Positions 27,365-37,610 of a DNA stretch of 54,809 bases are shown here, in pieces (the first letter of the stretch is position 1; each line of letters starts with the position of its first letter). The position numbers were made by a program, and so were the translations under genes. Origin of the DNA: Microbacterium enclense (GTDB lineage: Bacteria; Actinomycetota; Actinomycetes; Actinomycetales; Microbacteriaceae); NCBI RefSeq assembly GCF_004022425.1, contig NZ_RBZY01000021.1, positions 1 through 54,809 on the forward strand, given 5' to 3'. The notes under the pieces are model-generated. The model was not told the origin of the DNA, made no database searches, and was given only the letters and a program-made list of their open reading frames with translations.

Positions 27365-27775
27365 TCAGGACGAGCGGGCGATCCGGGCAAGGACGCCGTG
27401 GACGAACGAACCGGAGTCGTCGGTCGAGAACTCCTTCGCGAGCTCGACCGCCTCGTCGATCGCGACCGCGGTGGGAATGTCGTCGTTGTAGAGGATCTCC
27501 CACGCGCCGATGCGCAGCAGGGCGCGGTCGACGGCGGGCATCCGCTTGAGCGACCAGTCCTTCGCGAACGTGGTGATCTGCTCGTCGATCGCGTCGCGGT
27601 TGTCGATGACGCCGTCGACGATGTCGCGGGCGTACAGCCACGACGCCTGGCGGTCGGGCTCGGACGCGGCGCGCTTGGCTTCGACGGCCAGCATCACGGG
27701 CAGTTCCTCACCACGGACGTCGGCCTGGAACAGGATGTCGAGGGCGCGCTTGCGCGCCTTGGTACGGGCGCTCAA
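27365..27775 (-). CDS. nusB: Transcription antitermination factor NusB
   Basis: A 136-residue all-helical NusB that with NusE/S10 binds boxA RNA for rRNA antitermination. SARTKARKRALDILFQADVRG is the conserved N-terminus; LLRIGAWEILYNDDIPTAVAIDEAVELAKEFS is the C-terminal core. The frame has no usable ATG near its start, so TTG 27775, two bases after the efp stop, is taken as initiator, probably by coupling to efp. In related genomes pyrR often follows nusB; here three other genes intervene. Confidence 0.94.
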   Translation of the reverse strand: MSARTKARKRALDILFQADVRGEELPVMLAVEAKRAASEPDRQASWLYARDIVDGVIDNRDAIDEQITTFAKDWSLKRMPAVDRALLRIGAWEILYNDDIPTAVAIDEAVELAKEFSTDDSGSFVHGVLARIARSS

Positions 27776-27777
27776 CG

Positions 27778-28338
27778 TCAGCTGATGCGGCCGAGGTACT
27801 CGCCGGTGCGAGTGTCGACCTTGATCTTCGTGCCGGTCTCGAGGAACAGCGGAACCTGCATCTCGTAGCCGGTCTCGACGGTGGCGGGCTTGGTGCCGGC
27901 CGACGAGCGGTCGCCCTGCAGGCCCGGCTCGGTGTACGTGACCTCGAGCACGACGGACGGCGGGAGCTCGATGTAGAGCGGGTTGCCGTTGTTGAGCGCG
28001 ATCTGCACCTGCTGGTTCTCGAGCAGGAAGTTGGCGGCGTCACCCACGGTCGGCGCACCGACGGTGATCTGGTCGTAGTCGGCGACGTCCATGAACACGA
28101 AGCCTTCGCCGTCGTTGTACAGGTACGTGAAGTCGCGGCGGTCGACGTTCTCGATGTCGATCTTGGCGCCGGCGTTGAAGGTCTTGTCGACGACCTTGCC
28201 CGACATGACGTTCTTCATCTTCGTGCGGACGAACGCGCCGCCCTTGCCGGGCTTGACGTGCTGGAACTCCACGATGCTCCAGAGCTGACCGTCGATGTTC
28301 AGGACGACGCCGTTCTTGATGTCTGCGGTGGATGCCAT
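27778..28338 (-). CDS. efp: Translation elongation factor P
   Basis: A 186-residue EF-P with the three beta-barrel domains of the family. It relieves ribosome stalling at polyproline. [19 protein letters not shown] begins the KOW-like domain and [13 protein letters not shown] contains the conserved tip lysine. No EpmA/EpmB-type modification genes are present in the window. ATG 28338 has weak GGAAC upstream. A TAGACT -10 box lies 63 bases upstream, so efp-nusB may have its own promoter after aroQ. Confidence 0.96.
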   Translation of the reverse strand: MASTADIKNGVVLNIDGQLWSIVEFQHVKPGKGGAFVRTKMKNVMSGKVVDKTFNAGAKIDIENVDRRDFTYLYNDGEGFVFMDVADYDQITVGAPTVGDAANFLLENQQVQIALNNGNPLYIELPPSVVLEVTYTEPGLQGDRSSAGTKPATVETGYEMQVPLFLETGTKIKVDTRTGEYLGRIS

Positions 28339-28400
28339 GAGCTTCGATGTTCCGTTTCGTGAGTCGGTGGGGCGTCGCGTCGGCGTTCGCCCAGCGGTCG

Positions 28401-28406
28401 AGTCTA
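28401..28406 (-). promoter_or_regulatory. -10-like box of efp-nusB
   Basis: Minus-strand TAGACT (TAGACTCGA) between the aroQ stop and the efp ATG. It gives a leader of about 57 bases. No -35 match found. Confidence 0.4.
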
Positions 28407-28419
28407 CGCGATAGGGCGC

Positions 28420-28878
28420 TCAGCCGTCGGCGCGGCCGCTGATGACCTCGACAAGGAGGCCGACGGCGCGCGCGTACCCGGGGACGCCCTCGCCGATCAC
28501 GTGCACCGCGGCGACGTCCTCGATGTACGAGAAGTGCCGGAAGCTCTCGCGCTCGCGGATGTTCGAGATGTGCACCTCGGCGACGGGAAGAGCGACGGAT
28601 GCCAGCGCGTCGCGCAGCGCGACCGAGGTGTGCGTCAGCCCTCCGGCGTTGATCACGATGCCGGCGCAGTCGAGCCGGGCGGCGTGGATCGCGTCGATGA
28701 GCACGCCCTCGTGGTTGCTCTGGATCGCCCGCACCTCGAGGCCGTGTCGCGAGGCCGCCTCGGCCGTCACCCGCTCGACGTCGGCGAGGGTGTCGTGGCC
28801 GTAGATCTCGGGCTGGCGCGTGCCGAGCAGGTTGAGGTTCGGGCCGTTGACGAGGAGCAGACGCGGTGGGGTGCTCAC
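28420..28878 (-). CDS. aroQ: 3-dehydroquinate dehydratase, type II
   Basis: A 152-residue type II dehydroquinase, the third step of the shikimate pathway. [20 protein letters not shown] contains the flexible-loop Arg and Tyr; [23 protein letters not shown] and [15 protein letters not shown] hold the remaining active-site residues including the catalytic His. The GTG start at 28878 overlaps the aroB stop (GTGA). Last gene of the aro run. Confidence 0.97.
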   Translation of the reverse strand: MSTPPRLLLVNGPNLNLLGTRQPEIYGHDTLADVERVTAEAASRHGLEVRAIQSNHEGVLIDAIHAARLDCAGIVINAGGLTHTSVALRDALASVALPVAEVHISNIRERESFRHFSYIEDVAAVHVIGEGVPGYARAVGLLVEVISGRADG

Positions 28879-29951
28879 GCCCCGACCTCCTGGTAGGCCG
28901 CGAACAGCAGCGACTCGTCGGGCGCCTGCAGCACGGTCGGGCGGGCGAGGTCGTCGAGCACGATGAAGCGGAGCATGCCGCCGCGGCTCTTCTTGTCGCG
29001 TTGCATCGTGGCCTTCAGCGTCTGGAACGCGCCGGCGCGGTAGGTCGTGGGCAGCCCGAGCGACTCGAGGACCGTCCGGTGCCGCTGGGCGACGTCGTCG
29101 GACAGGCGGCCGGCCAGCCGGGACAGCTCGGCGGCGAACACCATGCCGACCGAGATCGCGGCGCCGTGACGCCACCGGTAGCGCTCGGCGTGCTCGATCG
29201 CGTGCCCCAGCGTGTGCCCGTAGTTCAGGACCTCCCGCAGGCCCGCCTCGCGCAGGTCCTCGCCGACGACGCGCGCCTTCATGTCGATCGCGAGTTCGAT
29301 GCAGCGGCGGAACGCGTCGCCTCGCGGGTCGACGATGCCCGACGGGTCGGCCTCGATGAGATCGAGGATCTCCGGATGCCAGATGAACCCGGCTTTCACG
29401 ACCTCGGCGAACCCAGCGGTCGCCTCGTTCTTCGACAGCGTGTCGAGCAGGTCGAGGTCGCACACCACGGCGACGGGCGGCCAGAACGCGCCGACGAGGT
29501 TCTTCCCCTCGGCGGTGTTGATCCCGGTCTTGCCGCCCACGGCGGCATCCACCATGCCGAGCACCGTCGTCGGCACCTGCACGACCGCGACGCCGCGCAA
29601 CCAGGTGGCGGCGACGAAGCCGGCGAGGTCGGTGACCGCTCCCCCGCCGAAACCGATCACGGCATCCGTGCGTGTGAAGTCGGCCTGGCCCATGACCTGC
29701 CAGCAGAACGCCGCGACCTCGACGCGCTTCCCCGCCTCGGCATCGGGGATCTCGGCGAGCAGCACCTGGCGGTCGCCGACGAGTGAGGCGCGCAGGGCCT
29801 CGGCCTGCGCCGCGAGCGTGGGCGGGTGCACGATGAGCACTTTCTGCGCCGCCGCGGGGAGCGCGTCGCCCAGGGAGGCGAGCACGCCGCGCCCGATCGT
29901 GATGTCGTAGCCGGGGTCGCCCGCGACGCTGATGGTGGTGGTGTCGGTCAT
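28875..29951 (-). CDS. aroB: 3-dehydroquinate synthase
   Basis: A 358-residue NAD- and zinc-dependent enzyme converting DAHP to 3-dehydroquinate. [21 protein letters not shown] is the NAD-binding segment, [19 protein letters not shown] the substrate site, and [12 protein letters not shown] carries zinc-binding histidines. The length is normal. The aroK stop overlaps its start by 4 bases (ATGA). Confidence 0.97.
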   Translation of the reverse strand: MTDTTTISVAGDPGYDITIGRGVLASLGDALPAAAQKVLIVHPPTLAAQAEALRASLVGDRQVLLAEIPDAEAGKRVEVAAFCWQVMGQADFTRTDAVIGFGGGAVTDLAGFVAATWLRGVAVVQVPTTVLGMVDAAVGGKTGINTAEGKNLVGAFWPPVAVVCDLDLLDTLSKNEATAGFAEVVKAGFIWHPEILDLIEADPSGIVDPRGDAFRRCIELAIDMKARVVGEDLREAGLREVLNYGHTLGHAIEHAERYRWRHGAAISVGMVFAAELSRLAGRLSDDVAQRHRTVLESLGLPTTYRAGAFQTLKATMQRDKKSRGGMLRFIVLDDLARPTVLQAPDESLLFAAYQEVGA

Positions 29952-30484
29952 GGGGTCTCCTCCGCCGGGACGCTCCGCGCCCAGGCCACGATGTCGTCGA
30001 CGACGCGGGCGAGGGGGCCCGACGACGTGTCGAAGGCGATGTCCGCCGTGGATTCGTACAGGGGTCGGCGTTCTTCGGCGATCCGTCGCCAGCGCTCCAC
30101 CGGATCTTCGCCGGTGAGCAGGGGGCGGTCGTCACCGTGGATCCGGGATGCCACGACCTGCGGTGACACCGTCAGCAGCACCACGCGATGTGCGGACAGA
30201 CGCTCACGGGTCTCCGGGGCCATGACGGCTCCTCCCCCGAGGGCCACGACGCCGCCGCCCGCGAGTGCTTCGGCGACGGCCTCGCGCTCGAGGGCACGGA
30301 AGTGCGCCTCGCCGTGCGTCGCGAAGATCTCGGGGATCGGTCCGTGGGCTCGGATCACCATCTTGTCGGTATCGCTGAAGGACTGCCCCAGTGCGCGCGC
30401 CACGCGCCGGCCGATGCTGGTCTTCCCCGCGCCCATCGGTCCGATGAGCACGAGCGCGCCGCCGCTGGCGTCAGCCGAGGTCAT
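29948..30484 (-). CDS. aroK: Shikimate kinase
   Basis: A 178-residue P-loop kinase phosphorylating shikimate at O3. [20 protein letters not shown] holds Walker A and DTDKMV the Mg/shikimate Asp. The [13 protein letters not shown] loop ([10 protein letters not shown]) binds shikimate. [13 protein letters not shown] is the lid. ATG 30484 overlaps the aroC end by 14 bases, so its translation is coupled to aroC. Confidence 0.95.
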   Translation of the reverse strand: MTSADASGGALVLIGPMGAGKTSIGRRVARALGQSFSDTDKMVIRAHGPIPEIFATHGEAHFRALEREAVAEALAGGGVVALGGGAVMAPETRERLSAHRVVLLTVSPQVVASRIHGDDRPLLTGEDPVERWRRIAEERRPLYESTADIAFDTSSGPLARVVDDIVAWARSVPAEETP

Positions 30485-31697
30485 GCGCGAGCAACGCCGC
30501 GTCGGAGGCGTCGGTGGTGCGCAGCGTCTCGGGCAGGTGCGCGAGGTAGGTCTCGAGGTTGCGGCGGGTCTCGGCGACGTTGTCTCCGCCGAACTTGTCC
30601 AGCACCGCGTCGGCGAGGGTGATCGCGACCATCGCTTCGGCGACGACGCCGGCCGCGGGCACCGCGCAGACGTCGGAGCGCTGGTGGTGGGCCGCCGCCG
30701 TGTCGCCGGTGGCGACGTCGACCGTCCGCAGCGCGTGCGGGATGGTGGCGATGGGCTTCATCCCCGCGCGCACGCGCAGGACCGTGCCGGTCGACATGCC
30801 GCCCTCGGTCCCACCCGCCCGGTCGGACGAGCGGGTGATGCCGCCGTCGGTGGCGAACAGCTCGTCGTGCGCCTGCGACCCGCGGCGGGTCGTGGTGAGG
30901 AAGCCGTCGCCGACCTCGACGCCCTTGATGGCCTGAATGCTCATGAGGGCCTGGGCGAGCTTGGCATCCAGTCGACGGTCCCACTGCACGTGCGATCCGA
31001 GTCCCGGCGGGAGGCCGTACGCGAGCACCTCGACGATGCCGCCGAGCGTGTCTCCGGCCTTCTTCGCGTCGTCGACCTCGGCGACCATCGCGGCGGAGGT
31101 CTCGGGGTGGAAGCAGCGCAGCGGATCGGTGTCGAGCAGGTCGACGTCGCCGGGCGTCGGCAGCGCCGCGTTCTCGGGCACGCGGACCGGACCGATCGAC
31201 AGCGTGTGGCTGACGAGACGGATGCCGAGTTCGCCGAGGAACGCGCGGGCGACGGCGCCGAGCGCAACGCGGGCGGCGGTCTCACGCGCGGACGCGCGCT
31301 CGAGGATCGGCCGGGCCTCGTCGAAGCCGTACTTCTGCATCCCGACGAGGTCGGCGTGACCCGGGCGCGGGCGCGTGAGGGCGGCACCGCGGCCGCGGGA
31401 GCGGTCGGACAGCTCGACCGGTTCGGGGCTCATGACCTCGATCCACTTCGGCCACTCCGTGTTGCCGATGCGAAGGGCGATCGGACTGCCGATCGTGAAG
31501 CCGTGCACGATTCCCGTCGACAGCGTCAGTTCGTCTTCCTCGAACTTCATGCGCGAGCCGCGGCCGTAGCCGAGCTTGCGGCGGGCGAGGTCGGCGCGGA
31601 TCTGCGCGGGAGAGATCGGGACACCGGCCGGCATCCCCTCCATGAGGGCGACCAGTTCGGGGCCGTGGGATTCCCCGGCCGTGAGCACGCGAAGCAT
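30471..31697 (-). CDS. aroC: Chorismate synthase
   Basis: A 408-residue flavin-dependent enzyme making chorismate from [25 protein letters not shown] is the first signature, [13 protein letters not shown] the second, and [18 protein letters not shown] and [12 protein letters not shown] are FMN/substrate contacts. GGGAGG lies 8 bases upstream of the ATG. The frame continues upstream without similarity. It follows aroE by 4 bases and overlaps aroK by 14. Confidence 0.97.
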   Translation of the reverse strand: MLRVLTAGESHGPELVALMEGMPAGVPISPAQIRADLARRKLGYGRGSRMKFEEDELTLSTGIVHGFTIGSPIALRIGNTEWPKWIEVMSPEPVELSDRSRGRGAALTRPRPGHADLVGMQKYGFDEARPILERASARETAARVALGAVARAFLGELGIRLVSHTLSIGPVRVPENAALPTPGDVDLLDTDPLRCFHPETSAAMVAEVDDAKKAGDTLGGIVEVLAYGLPPGLGSHVQWDRRLDAKLAQALMSIQAIKGVEVGDGFLTTTRRGSQAHDELFATDGGITRSSDRAGGTEGGMSTGTVLRVRAGMKPIATIPHALRTVDVATGDTAAAHHQRSDVCAVPAAGVVAEAMVAITLADAVLDKFGGDNVAETRRNLETYLAHLPETLRTTDASDAALLAHDLG

Positions 31698-31701
31698 TCC
31701 C

Positions 31702-32538
31702 CTATCCTCCCACGACCGCGCCGCGCATCGCGGCGAGCACGGCGTCCTCGCGGTCGAGCGGCACGGCGGGGTCGCCGCCGACGAACACGCGCACCTGCAG
31801 CAGCGCCTGGTGCACCAGCATCCCGAGGCCGTCGTGCGCGGCGCGGCCCGCGTGCTTCCACGCGCGCGCGAGAGGCGTCGGCCACCCGCCGTACACGACG
31901 TCGACCAGCGGGCCACCGACGGATGCCAGCTCCCCCCCGACCGGGCCGAGATCCGTGCCGCCGGGGAGCGTGGCGATCGTCACGTCGACCGTCGAGGGTG
32001 CGGGGGCGTCGAGCGGGACCGCCGCGACCGGCGCCGACAGCGCCTGGCCCAGCTCGACGAGCGGGGCGGCGGCCTCCGGCCGGCGGGCACGCACCTCGAT
32101 CGACCGCGCGCCGAGGCGCGCCGCGGCGACGACCGCCGACGTGGCCGTGGCACCCGCGCCGAGCACGCGCACGCGCCCCGGCGCATCGACGCCGATCTCG
32201 CTGAGAGCGCGCACGAGGCCGCCCACGTCGGTGTTGAAGCCCCGAGGGGCGCCGTCGTCGAGGAGCAGCGTGTTCACAGCGCCGGTGAGCCGGGCGTCGG
32301 GGTCGAGCCACACGGATGCCGCCGCCGCGGCGTGCTTGAGGGGCATGGTGAGTGAGAGACCCCGCCACGTGGCATCCCGGCCGTCCAGAGCTCGCGCGAA
32401 CTCGCCCTCGCTCACCCGGCGGCGCCCGTAATCCCAGTCGAGTCTGAGTTCCCGGTACGCGGCCGAGTGCAGCGCGGGCGAGCGCGAATGGTCGATCGGG
32501 TCGCCCCAGACGGCGAGGCGCGTGCGCCCGCTCAGCAT
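31702..32538 (-). CDS. aroE: Shikimate dehydrogenase (NADP)
   Basis: A 278-residue AroE family protein. [19 protein letters not shown] binds shikimate through its serines; GLSLTMPLK carries the catalytic Lys, and [14 protein letters not shown] the catalytic Asp. [16 protein letters not shown] is the nucleotide loop, slightly altered from GxGGxxxA (Gly to Ala at the third glycine). DGLGMLVHQ ends the substrate site. Position in the aro operon supports true shikimate dehydrogenase over a paralogue. It overlaps the mltG end by 7 bases. Confidence 0.92.
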   Translation of the reverse strand: MLSGRTRLAVWGDPIDHSRSPALHSAAYRELRLDWDYGRRRVSEGEFARALDGRDATWRGLSLTMPLKHAAAAASVWLDPDARLTGAVNTLLLDDGAPRGFNTDVGGLVRALSEIGVDAPGRVRVLGAGATATSAVVAAARLGARSIEVRARRPEAAAPLVELGQALSAPVAAVPLDAPAPSTVDVTIATLPGGTDLGPVGGELASVGGPLVDVVYGGWPTPLARAWKHAGRAAHDGLGMLVHQALLQVRVFVGGDPAVPLDREDAVLAAMRGAVVGG

Positions 32539-34124
32539 CCGCTATTCGGGTTGTCCGTGCACCAGGCCTGCCACTGGGCGACGGCCTGCTGGTGTTCGCT
32601 GTACGTCGAGGTGAACACCGTCTCGCCGGTGTCGAGGTTGACGGTGACGAAGTAGAGCCACGGGCCGTCCACCGGCTTCATCGCGGCGTCGATCGCGAGG
32701 TCGCCGGGGTTGGAGATCGGTCCGATCGGCAGACCCGGGTACATGTACGTGTTCCAGGGGTTGTCGCTGTTGCGCGCCTCGGTCGACGTGCTGACGGTCC
32801 CGCTGCCGAGTTCGTCGGCGCCGTACTGGACGGTCGAGTCCATCTCGAGCTTGCCGAAGGTCTCCTGGTTGGTCGGCTGAAGACGGTTTTCGATGACGCG
32901 CGAGACCTTGTAGAAGTCTTCGCTGCTGCGCGCCTCGCGTTCGATGATCGACGCGATGATCAGGATCCGCTCGCGGTCCGCCTCGGGCACTCCCGCCTGA
33001 TCGAGCGACTGCACGGTCCGATCGACCATCCGCTGGATCACCTCGGTCGCGGTGACGCCTTCGTCGAAGTCGTACGTGGCGGGGAAGATCCAGCCTTCCA
33101 GCGAGGTGGCGGGAACACCGTACTGCGACGGATCGGCCACGGCCGCGGCGAGGTCCTCGCGCGGCATGCTCAACTGCTCCGACATGACGTCGAGCGATTG
33201 CTCCAGGGTGAGCCCTTCGCGAAGCTGCACGGAGTTGTTCAAGCGGTTCGCGGGGTCGCGCAGTGCCTCGAGAACAGCGGCCGAGGTCATCTGCTGCTGC
33301 AGCTTGTACACGCCCGGCTGGAACGTGAACACGATGCCGTTGTCGACCATGTACGAGTAGAGAGAAGTGGATGCCTTGGTGACACCGGCCTCGAAGAGCT
33401 TCGGTGAGACGGACTCGCCGGTGTCGCCCGAGACGATCGTCACGCGCGTCTCCCCCGTCGCGATGCCCGGTTCGAAATCCGTGGGCTCGCCCGTGCCGAA
33501 GAAGGCCTGGACGCGTTCGCCGTAGGTGTTCCAGAGCGCGAAGCCCCCGCCGACGAGCCCGCCGAGGATCACCAGAACGGTCGCGAGGGCGATCCATCCG
33601 CCGAAACCGCGGCGTCGCTTCGGTGGACGTGCGGCCCCGTGCACCTCGTCGGTGCTCGCCCTCCCCGAGAAGAGGTCCTCGAGCGATCCGGCTGCCGGCG
33701 GTCGCCCGCCGCCCGAGCCGCCCGCCGCCGCGACGCCGGCGCCTACCAGCATGGGTTCGCGGTCGCGGTCGCGGACCGGTTCGGGCTCGGGGCGCGGCTG
33801 CGCGGAAGGCTGAGGGCCGGGTGCCGTTCGCCGCTGCTCGAAGAGGCGGGAATCGACCGCGGCGCGAGACGGGGCGGGATCCGAAGCGGGGGCCTCCTGC
33901 CCGGCCGGGTCGACCGCGGGCGTCGGGTCGACCGCGGGCGTGGGGCCGGTCTCCGCGCGACGGGCTTCGCGCATGGCACGGCGCGACGGCGGCGCCGGGG
34001 TGTCCGTCTCGGATGCAGCGGGGGTCGCGTCGTCGCGCCCCGGGGCATCCTTCGCTGCCGTGCGGGGGTCGGGCAAGCGGCCGTACAGCTCTGCGAGCGG
34101 GTCGGAGGGGTCTTTATCGGGCAT
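32532..34124 (-). CDS. mltG: Endolytic transglycosylase MltG (YceG-like)
   Basis: A 530-residue membrane protein. The first 165 residues are a cytoplasmic, disordered, Pro/Ala/Arg-rich region; then WIALATVLVILGGLVGGGFALW crosses the membrane. The YceG domain follows, with the catalytic Glu in IASIIEREARSS near residue 392 and the NTYMYPGLPIGPISNPG and MKPVDGPWLYFV signatures. MltG cleaves nascent peptidoglycan and sets glycan chain length. Between aroE and ruvX, as is usual in actinobacteria. Confidence 0.94.
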   Translation of the reverse strand: MPDKDPSDPLAELYGRLPDPRTAAKDAPGRDDATPAASETDTPAPPSRRAMREARRAETGPTPAVDPTPAVDPAGQEAPASDPAPSRAAVDSRLFEQRRTAPGPQPSAQPRPEPEPVRDRDREPMLVGAGVAAAGGSGGGRPPAAGSLEDLFSGRASTDEVHGAARPPKRRRGFGGWIALATVLVILGGLVGGGFALWNTYGERVQAFFGTGEPTDFEPGIATGETRVTIVSGDTGESVSPKLFEAGVTKASTSLYSYMVDNGIVFTFQPGVYKLQQQMTSAAVLEALRDPANRLNNSVQLREGLTLEQSLDVMSEQLSMPREDLAAAVADPSQYGVPATSLEGWIFPATYDFDEGVTATEVIQRMVDRTVQSLDQAGVPEADRERILIIASIIEREARSSEDFYKVSRVIENRLQPTNQETFGKLEMDSTVQYGADELGSGTVSTSTEARNSDNPWNTYMYPGLPIGPISNPGDLAIDAAMKPVDGPWLYFVTVNLDTGETVFTSTYSEHQQAVAQWQAWCTDNPNSGC

Positions 34125-34125
34125 A

Positions 34126-34599
34126 TCAGGCGGGCTCCTGTCCCGGTGCTACGGCGGGTCCGGCCGGCTCGCCGGACTGTCGCTCCACGTCGAGCGCCTG
34201 CTGCAGCAGCACCACAGCGGCGACTTGGTCCACAATGCTACGAGACTCCCGCTGAGAGCGCCCTGCCTGACGCAGGACACCGTGCGCCGACACCGTGCTG
34301 AGGCGCTCGTCCACGAGCCGGACAGGAACGGTCAAGGCCCCGGCGAGCTCCCCGGCGAAGCGGCGCGCGTCGGTCGTCGAGGCGGTGTCCTCACCGCGGA
34401 GGTTCAGCGGTAGACCCACGAGAACCTCGAACGCCTCGTACTCGGCGGCGAGAGCGGCGATGCGGCGCACCGCCTCGCCCTTGCGCGGCACCGTCTCGAC
34501 GGGCACCGCGAGCAGGCCGTCGGGATCCGACCGGGCGACGCCCACGCGCGCGCGTCCCACGTCGATGCCCAGCCGGATACCGCGGCGGAATTCCGTCAC
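34126..34599 (-). CDS. ruvX: RuvX/YqgF family Holliday junction resolvase-like protein
   Basis: A 157-residue RNase H-fold protein. RLGIDVGRARVGVARSDPDG carries the first catalytic Asp, VLVGLPLNLRGEDTAS the second strand, and VRLVDERLSTVSAH and SIVDQVAAVVLLQQAL the remaining acidic residues. In bacteria YqgF is implicated in 16S pre-rRNA 5' end processing; the Holliday-junction name is historical. GTG 34599 overlaps the alaS stop (GTGA). Confidence 0.94.
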   Translation of the reverse strand: MTEFRRGIRLGIDVGRARVGVARSDPDGLLAVPVETVPRKGEAVRRIAALAAEYEAFEVLVGLPLNLRGEDTASTTDARRFAGELAGALTVPVRLVDERLSTVSAHGVLRQAGRSQRESRSIVDQVAAVVLLQQALDVERQSGEPAGPAVAPGQEPA

Positions 34600-37265
34600 G
34601 CGGTCGTCGCCCGCACGTCCGCGACGATGCCCTCGAGCGCCTGCGGCAGGGCCGCGGCATCCGTTCCGCCACCCTGTGCGACGTCGGGACGCCCGCCGCC
34701 GCCACCGCCGAGCACGCCCGCAGCCGCCTTGGCCAGGGCTCCGGCAGCGAGACCGCGGTCGCGCGCGGCGTCGTTCGTCACGACGACGACCGTGGCGCGG
34801 CCGCCCGCGATGCTGCCGAGGGCGACGACGGCCGGGTCGGAGCCGAGTCGGTCGCGCACCTGCAGCGCGAGCGAGCGCACGTCGTCGGCCGACGCGCCCT
34901 CACCGAGCGACTGGGCGACGACGCGGACCGCGCCCACGACGACCGCGGACTCCGCCAACTGCGGCAGACGGTCGGACAGCGCTCGCGCCTCGAAGGCGGC
35001 GATCTTCTTCTCGGCGGCCTTGAGGCTCGCAGCGAGTTCGGCGATGCGGGTCGTGAGCTGCTCGCGTGGGGTCTTCAACGAGGTGGTCAGCTGCGACACG
35101 ATCGCGCGTTCGGCGGCGAGATCGCGGAACGCGTCCAGGCCCACGAGCGCTTCGACGCGGCGGTTGGAGGCGCCCACCGACTGCTCGCCGACGAGGTTCA
35201 CCAGGCCAATCTCGGCGCTGCGCGCGACGTGCGTGCCACCGCAGAGCTCGCGCGACCACGGGCCGCCGATGTCGACCATGCGCACGGTGTCGCCGTACTT
35301 CTCGCCGAACAACGCCATCGCGCCCGCGGCCTTGGCTTCGTCGAGCGACATCACGCGCGTGGTGACCTCGAGGTTGTCGCGGACGGCGTTGTTGGCGATG
35401 TCCTCGATCTCGGTGCGGGTCTCGGGCGAGAGCGCCGTGCCCCAGCTGAAGTCGAAGCGCATGTAGCCGGCGCGGTTGAGCGAACCGGTCTGCGTCGCGG
35501 TCTTGCCGAGGGTGTCGCGGATCGCCGCGTGCACGAGGTGCGTCGCGGAGTGCGCCTGCTGCGCCGAGTGGCGGTTGAGGGCGTCGACCACCGTCGTCGC
35601 GGGGGCATCGACCGAGACCTCGCCGCTCGTGACCTCGACGGTGTGGCTGATGAGGCCCGGCACGGGACGCTGCACGTCGAGGACCTCGAGCTCGTAGCCG
35701 GGACCGACGATGACGCCTTTGTCGGCGACCTGGCCGCCCGACTCGGCGTAGAGGGCCGTCTCGGCGAGGACGACCTCGGCGATCTGGCCCTGCGATGCGC
35801 GGTCGATGGCGCGCCCGTCGACCAGGATGCCGAGGACCTTCGACTCCGTCTCGAGGTCGGTGTACCCGGTGAACACCGTCTCGCCCAGCGCGCGGAACTC
35901 GCGGTACACGCTCTGGTCGGCGATCGCACCCTTGCGGGACCGGGCGTCGGCCTTCGCGCGCGACCGTTGCTCCTGCATGAGCGTGTCGAACGCCCCGCGG
36001 TCCACGCTCAGTCCCGCCTCCTCGGCGATCTCGAGCGTGAGGTCGATCGGGAAGCCGTACGTGTCGTGCAGCAAGAAGGCCTCGGAGCCGGAGAGCGTCG
36101 TGGCACCGCCCTGCTTGGCATCCGCCACCGACTGATCGAGGATGGCGGAGCCCGCCGCGAGCGTGCGCAGGAACGTCTGCTCCTCGGCGATCGCGTAAGC
36201 CGAGAGTCGGGCGTAGTCGGCCTCGACCTCGGGGTACGACTCCTTCATCGCGTCGCGCGACGCGGCGAACAGCTCGGGGAACGTCGCACCCTCGACGCCG
36301 AGCAGGCGCATCGAACGGATGGCCCGGCGCATGATGCGGCGCAGGATGTAGCCGCGGCCCTCGTTCGACGGGGTGACGCCGTCGGCGAGCAGCATGAGCG
36401 ATGAGCGGACGTGGTCGGCGACGATGCGCAGCCGCACGTCGTCCTCGTGCGACTCGGCGCCGTAGGCCCTCCCCGCGAGCTTCGCCGCCAGGTCGAGCAC
36501 CGGACGCACCTGGTCGGTCTCGTACATGTTGTCGACGCCCTGCTTGATGAACGCGATGCGCTCCAGACCCATGCCGGTGTCGATGTTCTTCGCCGGCAGT
36601 TCGCCGACGATGTCGAAGTCGTACTTCGACCGCACGTTGGTGATCTCGTACTGCATGAACACGAGGTTCCAGATCTCGACGTAGCGGTCGTCGTCGGTCG
36701 CGGGACCCCCGTCGATGCCGTACGCGGGGCCCCGGTCGAAGAAGATCTCCGAGCAGGGTCCGGCGGGGCCCGGAAGTCCGGTCGACCAGTAGTTCGTGTC
36801 CTTGCCGAGGCGCTGGATCCGCTCCTCCGGCAGGTCGGTGAGGCTGCGCCAGAGGTCGTGGGCTTCGTCGTCCTCTTCGTACACGGTGACCCACAGGTCC
36901 TTCGGGTCGAAGCCCAGGCCGCCGTCGGCCTCGGAGGAGGTCAGAAGCTCCCACGCGTAGCGGATCGCATCTTCCTTGAAGTAGTCGCCGAACGACCAGT
37001 TGCCCAGCATCTGGAAGAACGTGCCGTGCCGGGGGGTCTTGCCGACCTCTTCGATGTCATTGGTGCGGATGCACTTCTGCACGTCGGCTGCGCGGGGGTA
37101 CGGGGGCGGGACGACCCCGCTCAGATAGGGGATGAACGGCACCATGCCGGCGACCGTGAACAGCAGGGCCGGGTCGTCGGTGACGAGCGAGGCCGACGGC
37201 ACGATGGTGTGGTTCTTCTTCTCGAAGTAGTCGAGGAAGCGCTGAGCGATCTCGGCGGTTTTCAT
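34596..37265 (-). CDS. alaS: Alanyl-tRNA synthetase
   Basis: An 889-residue enzyme charging tRNA-Ala. The aminoacylation domain begins KTAEIAQRFLDYFEKKNHT; the editing domain has the zinc-binding HSATH and CGGTH motifs that hydrolyse Ser- and Gly-tRNA-Ala. The C-Ala domain at the end contains a Gly-rich run before RPDVAQGGG. No T-box leader is visible in the 60 bases upstream, which hold a short hairpin. alaS-ruvX-mltG-aroE is a conserved actinobacterial order. Confidence 0.98.
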   Translation of the reverse strand: MKTAEIAQRFLDYFEKKNHTIVPSASLVTDDPALLFTVAGMVPFIPYLSGVVPPPYPRAADVQKCIRTNDIEEVGKTPRHGTFFQMLGNWSFGDYFKEDAIRYAWELLTSSEADGGLGFDPKDLWVTVYEEDDEAHDLWRSLTDLPEERIQRLGKDTNYWSTGLPGPAGPCSEIFFDRGPAYGIDGGPATDDDRYVEIWNLVFMQYEITNVRSKYDFDIVGELPAKNIDTGMGLERIAFIKQGVDNMYETDQVRPVLDLAAKLAGRAYGAESHEDDVRLRIVADHVRSSLMLLADGVTPSNEGRGYILRRIMRRAIRSMRLLGVEGATFPELFAASRDAMKESYPEVEADYARLSAYAIAEEQTFLRTLAAGSAILDQSVADAKQGGATTLSGSEAFLLHDTYGFPIDLTLEIAEEAGLSVDRGAFDTLMQEQRSRAKADARSRKGAIADQSVYREFRALGETVFTGYTDLETESKVLGILVDGRAIDRASQGQIAEVVLAETALYAESGGQVADKGVIVGPGYELEVLDVQRPVPGLISHTVEVTSGEVSVDAPATTVVDALNRHSAQQAHSATHLVHAAIRDTLGKTATQTGSLNRAGYMRFDFSWGTALSPETRTEIEDIANNAVRDNLEVTTRVMSLDEAKAAGAMALFGEKYGDTVRMVDIGGPWSRELCGGTHVARSAEIGLVNLVGEQSVGASNRRVEALVGLDAFRDLAAERAIVSQLTTSLKTPREQLTTRIAELAASLKAAEKKIAAFEARALSDRLPQLAESAVVVGAVRVVAQSLGEGASADDVRSLALQVRDRLGSDPAVVALGSIAGGRATVVVVTNDAARDRGLAAGALAKAAAGVLGGGGGGRPDVAQGGGTDAAALPQALEGIVADVRATTA

Positions 37266-37292
37266 GTCGGGTCTTTCCGTGGGCGTGCGGAT

Positions 37293-37313
37293 CCGCCCCG
37301 GCCAGCGGGGCGG
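37293..37313 (-). terminator. Hairpin between the small membrane gene and alaS
   Basis: CCGCCCC and GGGGCGG pair across 7 bases, 13 bases past the stop at 37326 and 28 bases before the alaS ATG. It may attenuate read-through into alaS. Confidence 0.4.
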
Positions 37314-37325
37314 GATGCCGGGATG

Positions 37326-37610
37326 TCAGTCGGTGGGGGCGGCCTTCTTCGCCGCGGCGGCGACGGAGCCCGCGGCGTCGGCGGTCGCATCGACGGCGGA
37401 GGCCGCAACGCTCTTCGCGTCGTCCAGGATGTCGGACAGGCGCGTCTCCTGCTCGTGGTAGGCCTCGCTCATGCGGTCGGCGAACTCGCCGATGCGGGCG
37501 TCGACCTGTGCGAGCAGCTCCTGCCCGCGCGGGTCTTTGTTGACCAGGTGCGCGGCGACGAAGCCTCCGGCGATGCCCAATACGAACCAGACGAGGCTTC
37601 TCACGTTCAC
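37326..37610 (-). CDS. Small membrane-anchored alanine-rich protein upstream of alaS
   Basis: A 94-residue protein with one N-terminal membrane segment (LVWFVLGIAGGFVAAHLV), a helical middle (QELLAQVDARIGEFADRMSEAYHEQETRLSDILDDA) and an Ala-rich end AAGSVAAAAKKAAPTD. It resembles the small YtxH-like membrane proteins often found next to alaS in actinobacteria; function unknown. GTG 37610 is chosen because GAGGA lies 7 bases upstream; a GTG one codon earlier or two codons later is possible. No longer start is supported. Confidence 0.7.
   Translation of the reverse strand: MNVRSLVWFVLGIAGGFVAAHLVNKDPRGQELLAQVDARIGEFADRMSEAYHEQETRLSDILDDAKSVAASAVDATADAAGSVAAAAKKAAPTD

Noticed and set aside
29826..32204. 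A 792-codon plus-strand frame across aroB-aroK-aroC-aroE
   Set aside because: It runs across four well-identified minus-strand genes and their boundaries, and has no recognisable protein features.
37266..37325. Possible T-box or other riboswitch before alaS
   Set aside because: The gap is 60 bases, too short for a T-box, and lacks the conserved T-box sequence; only a simple hairpin is present.
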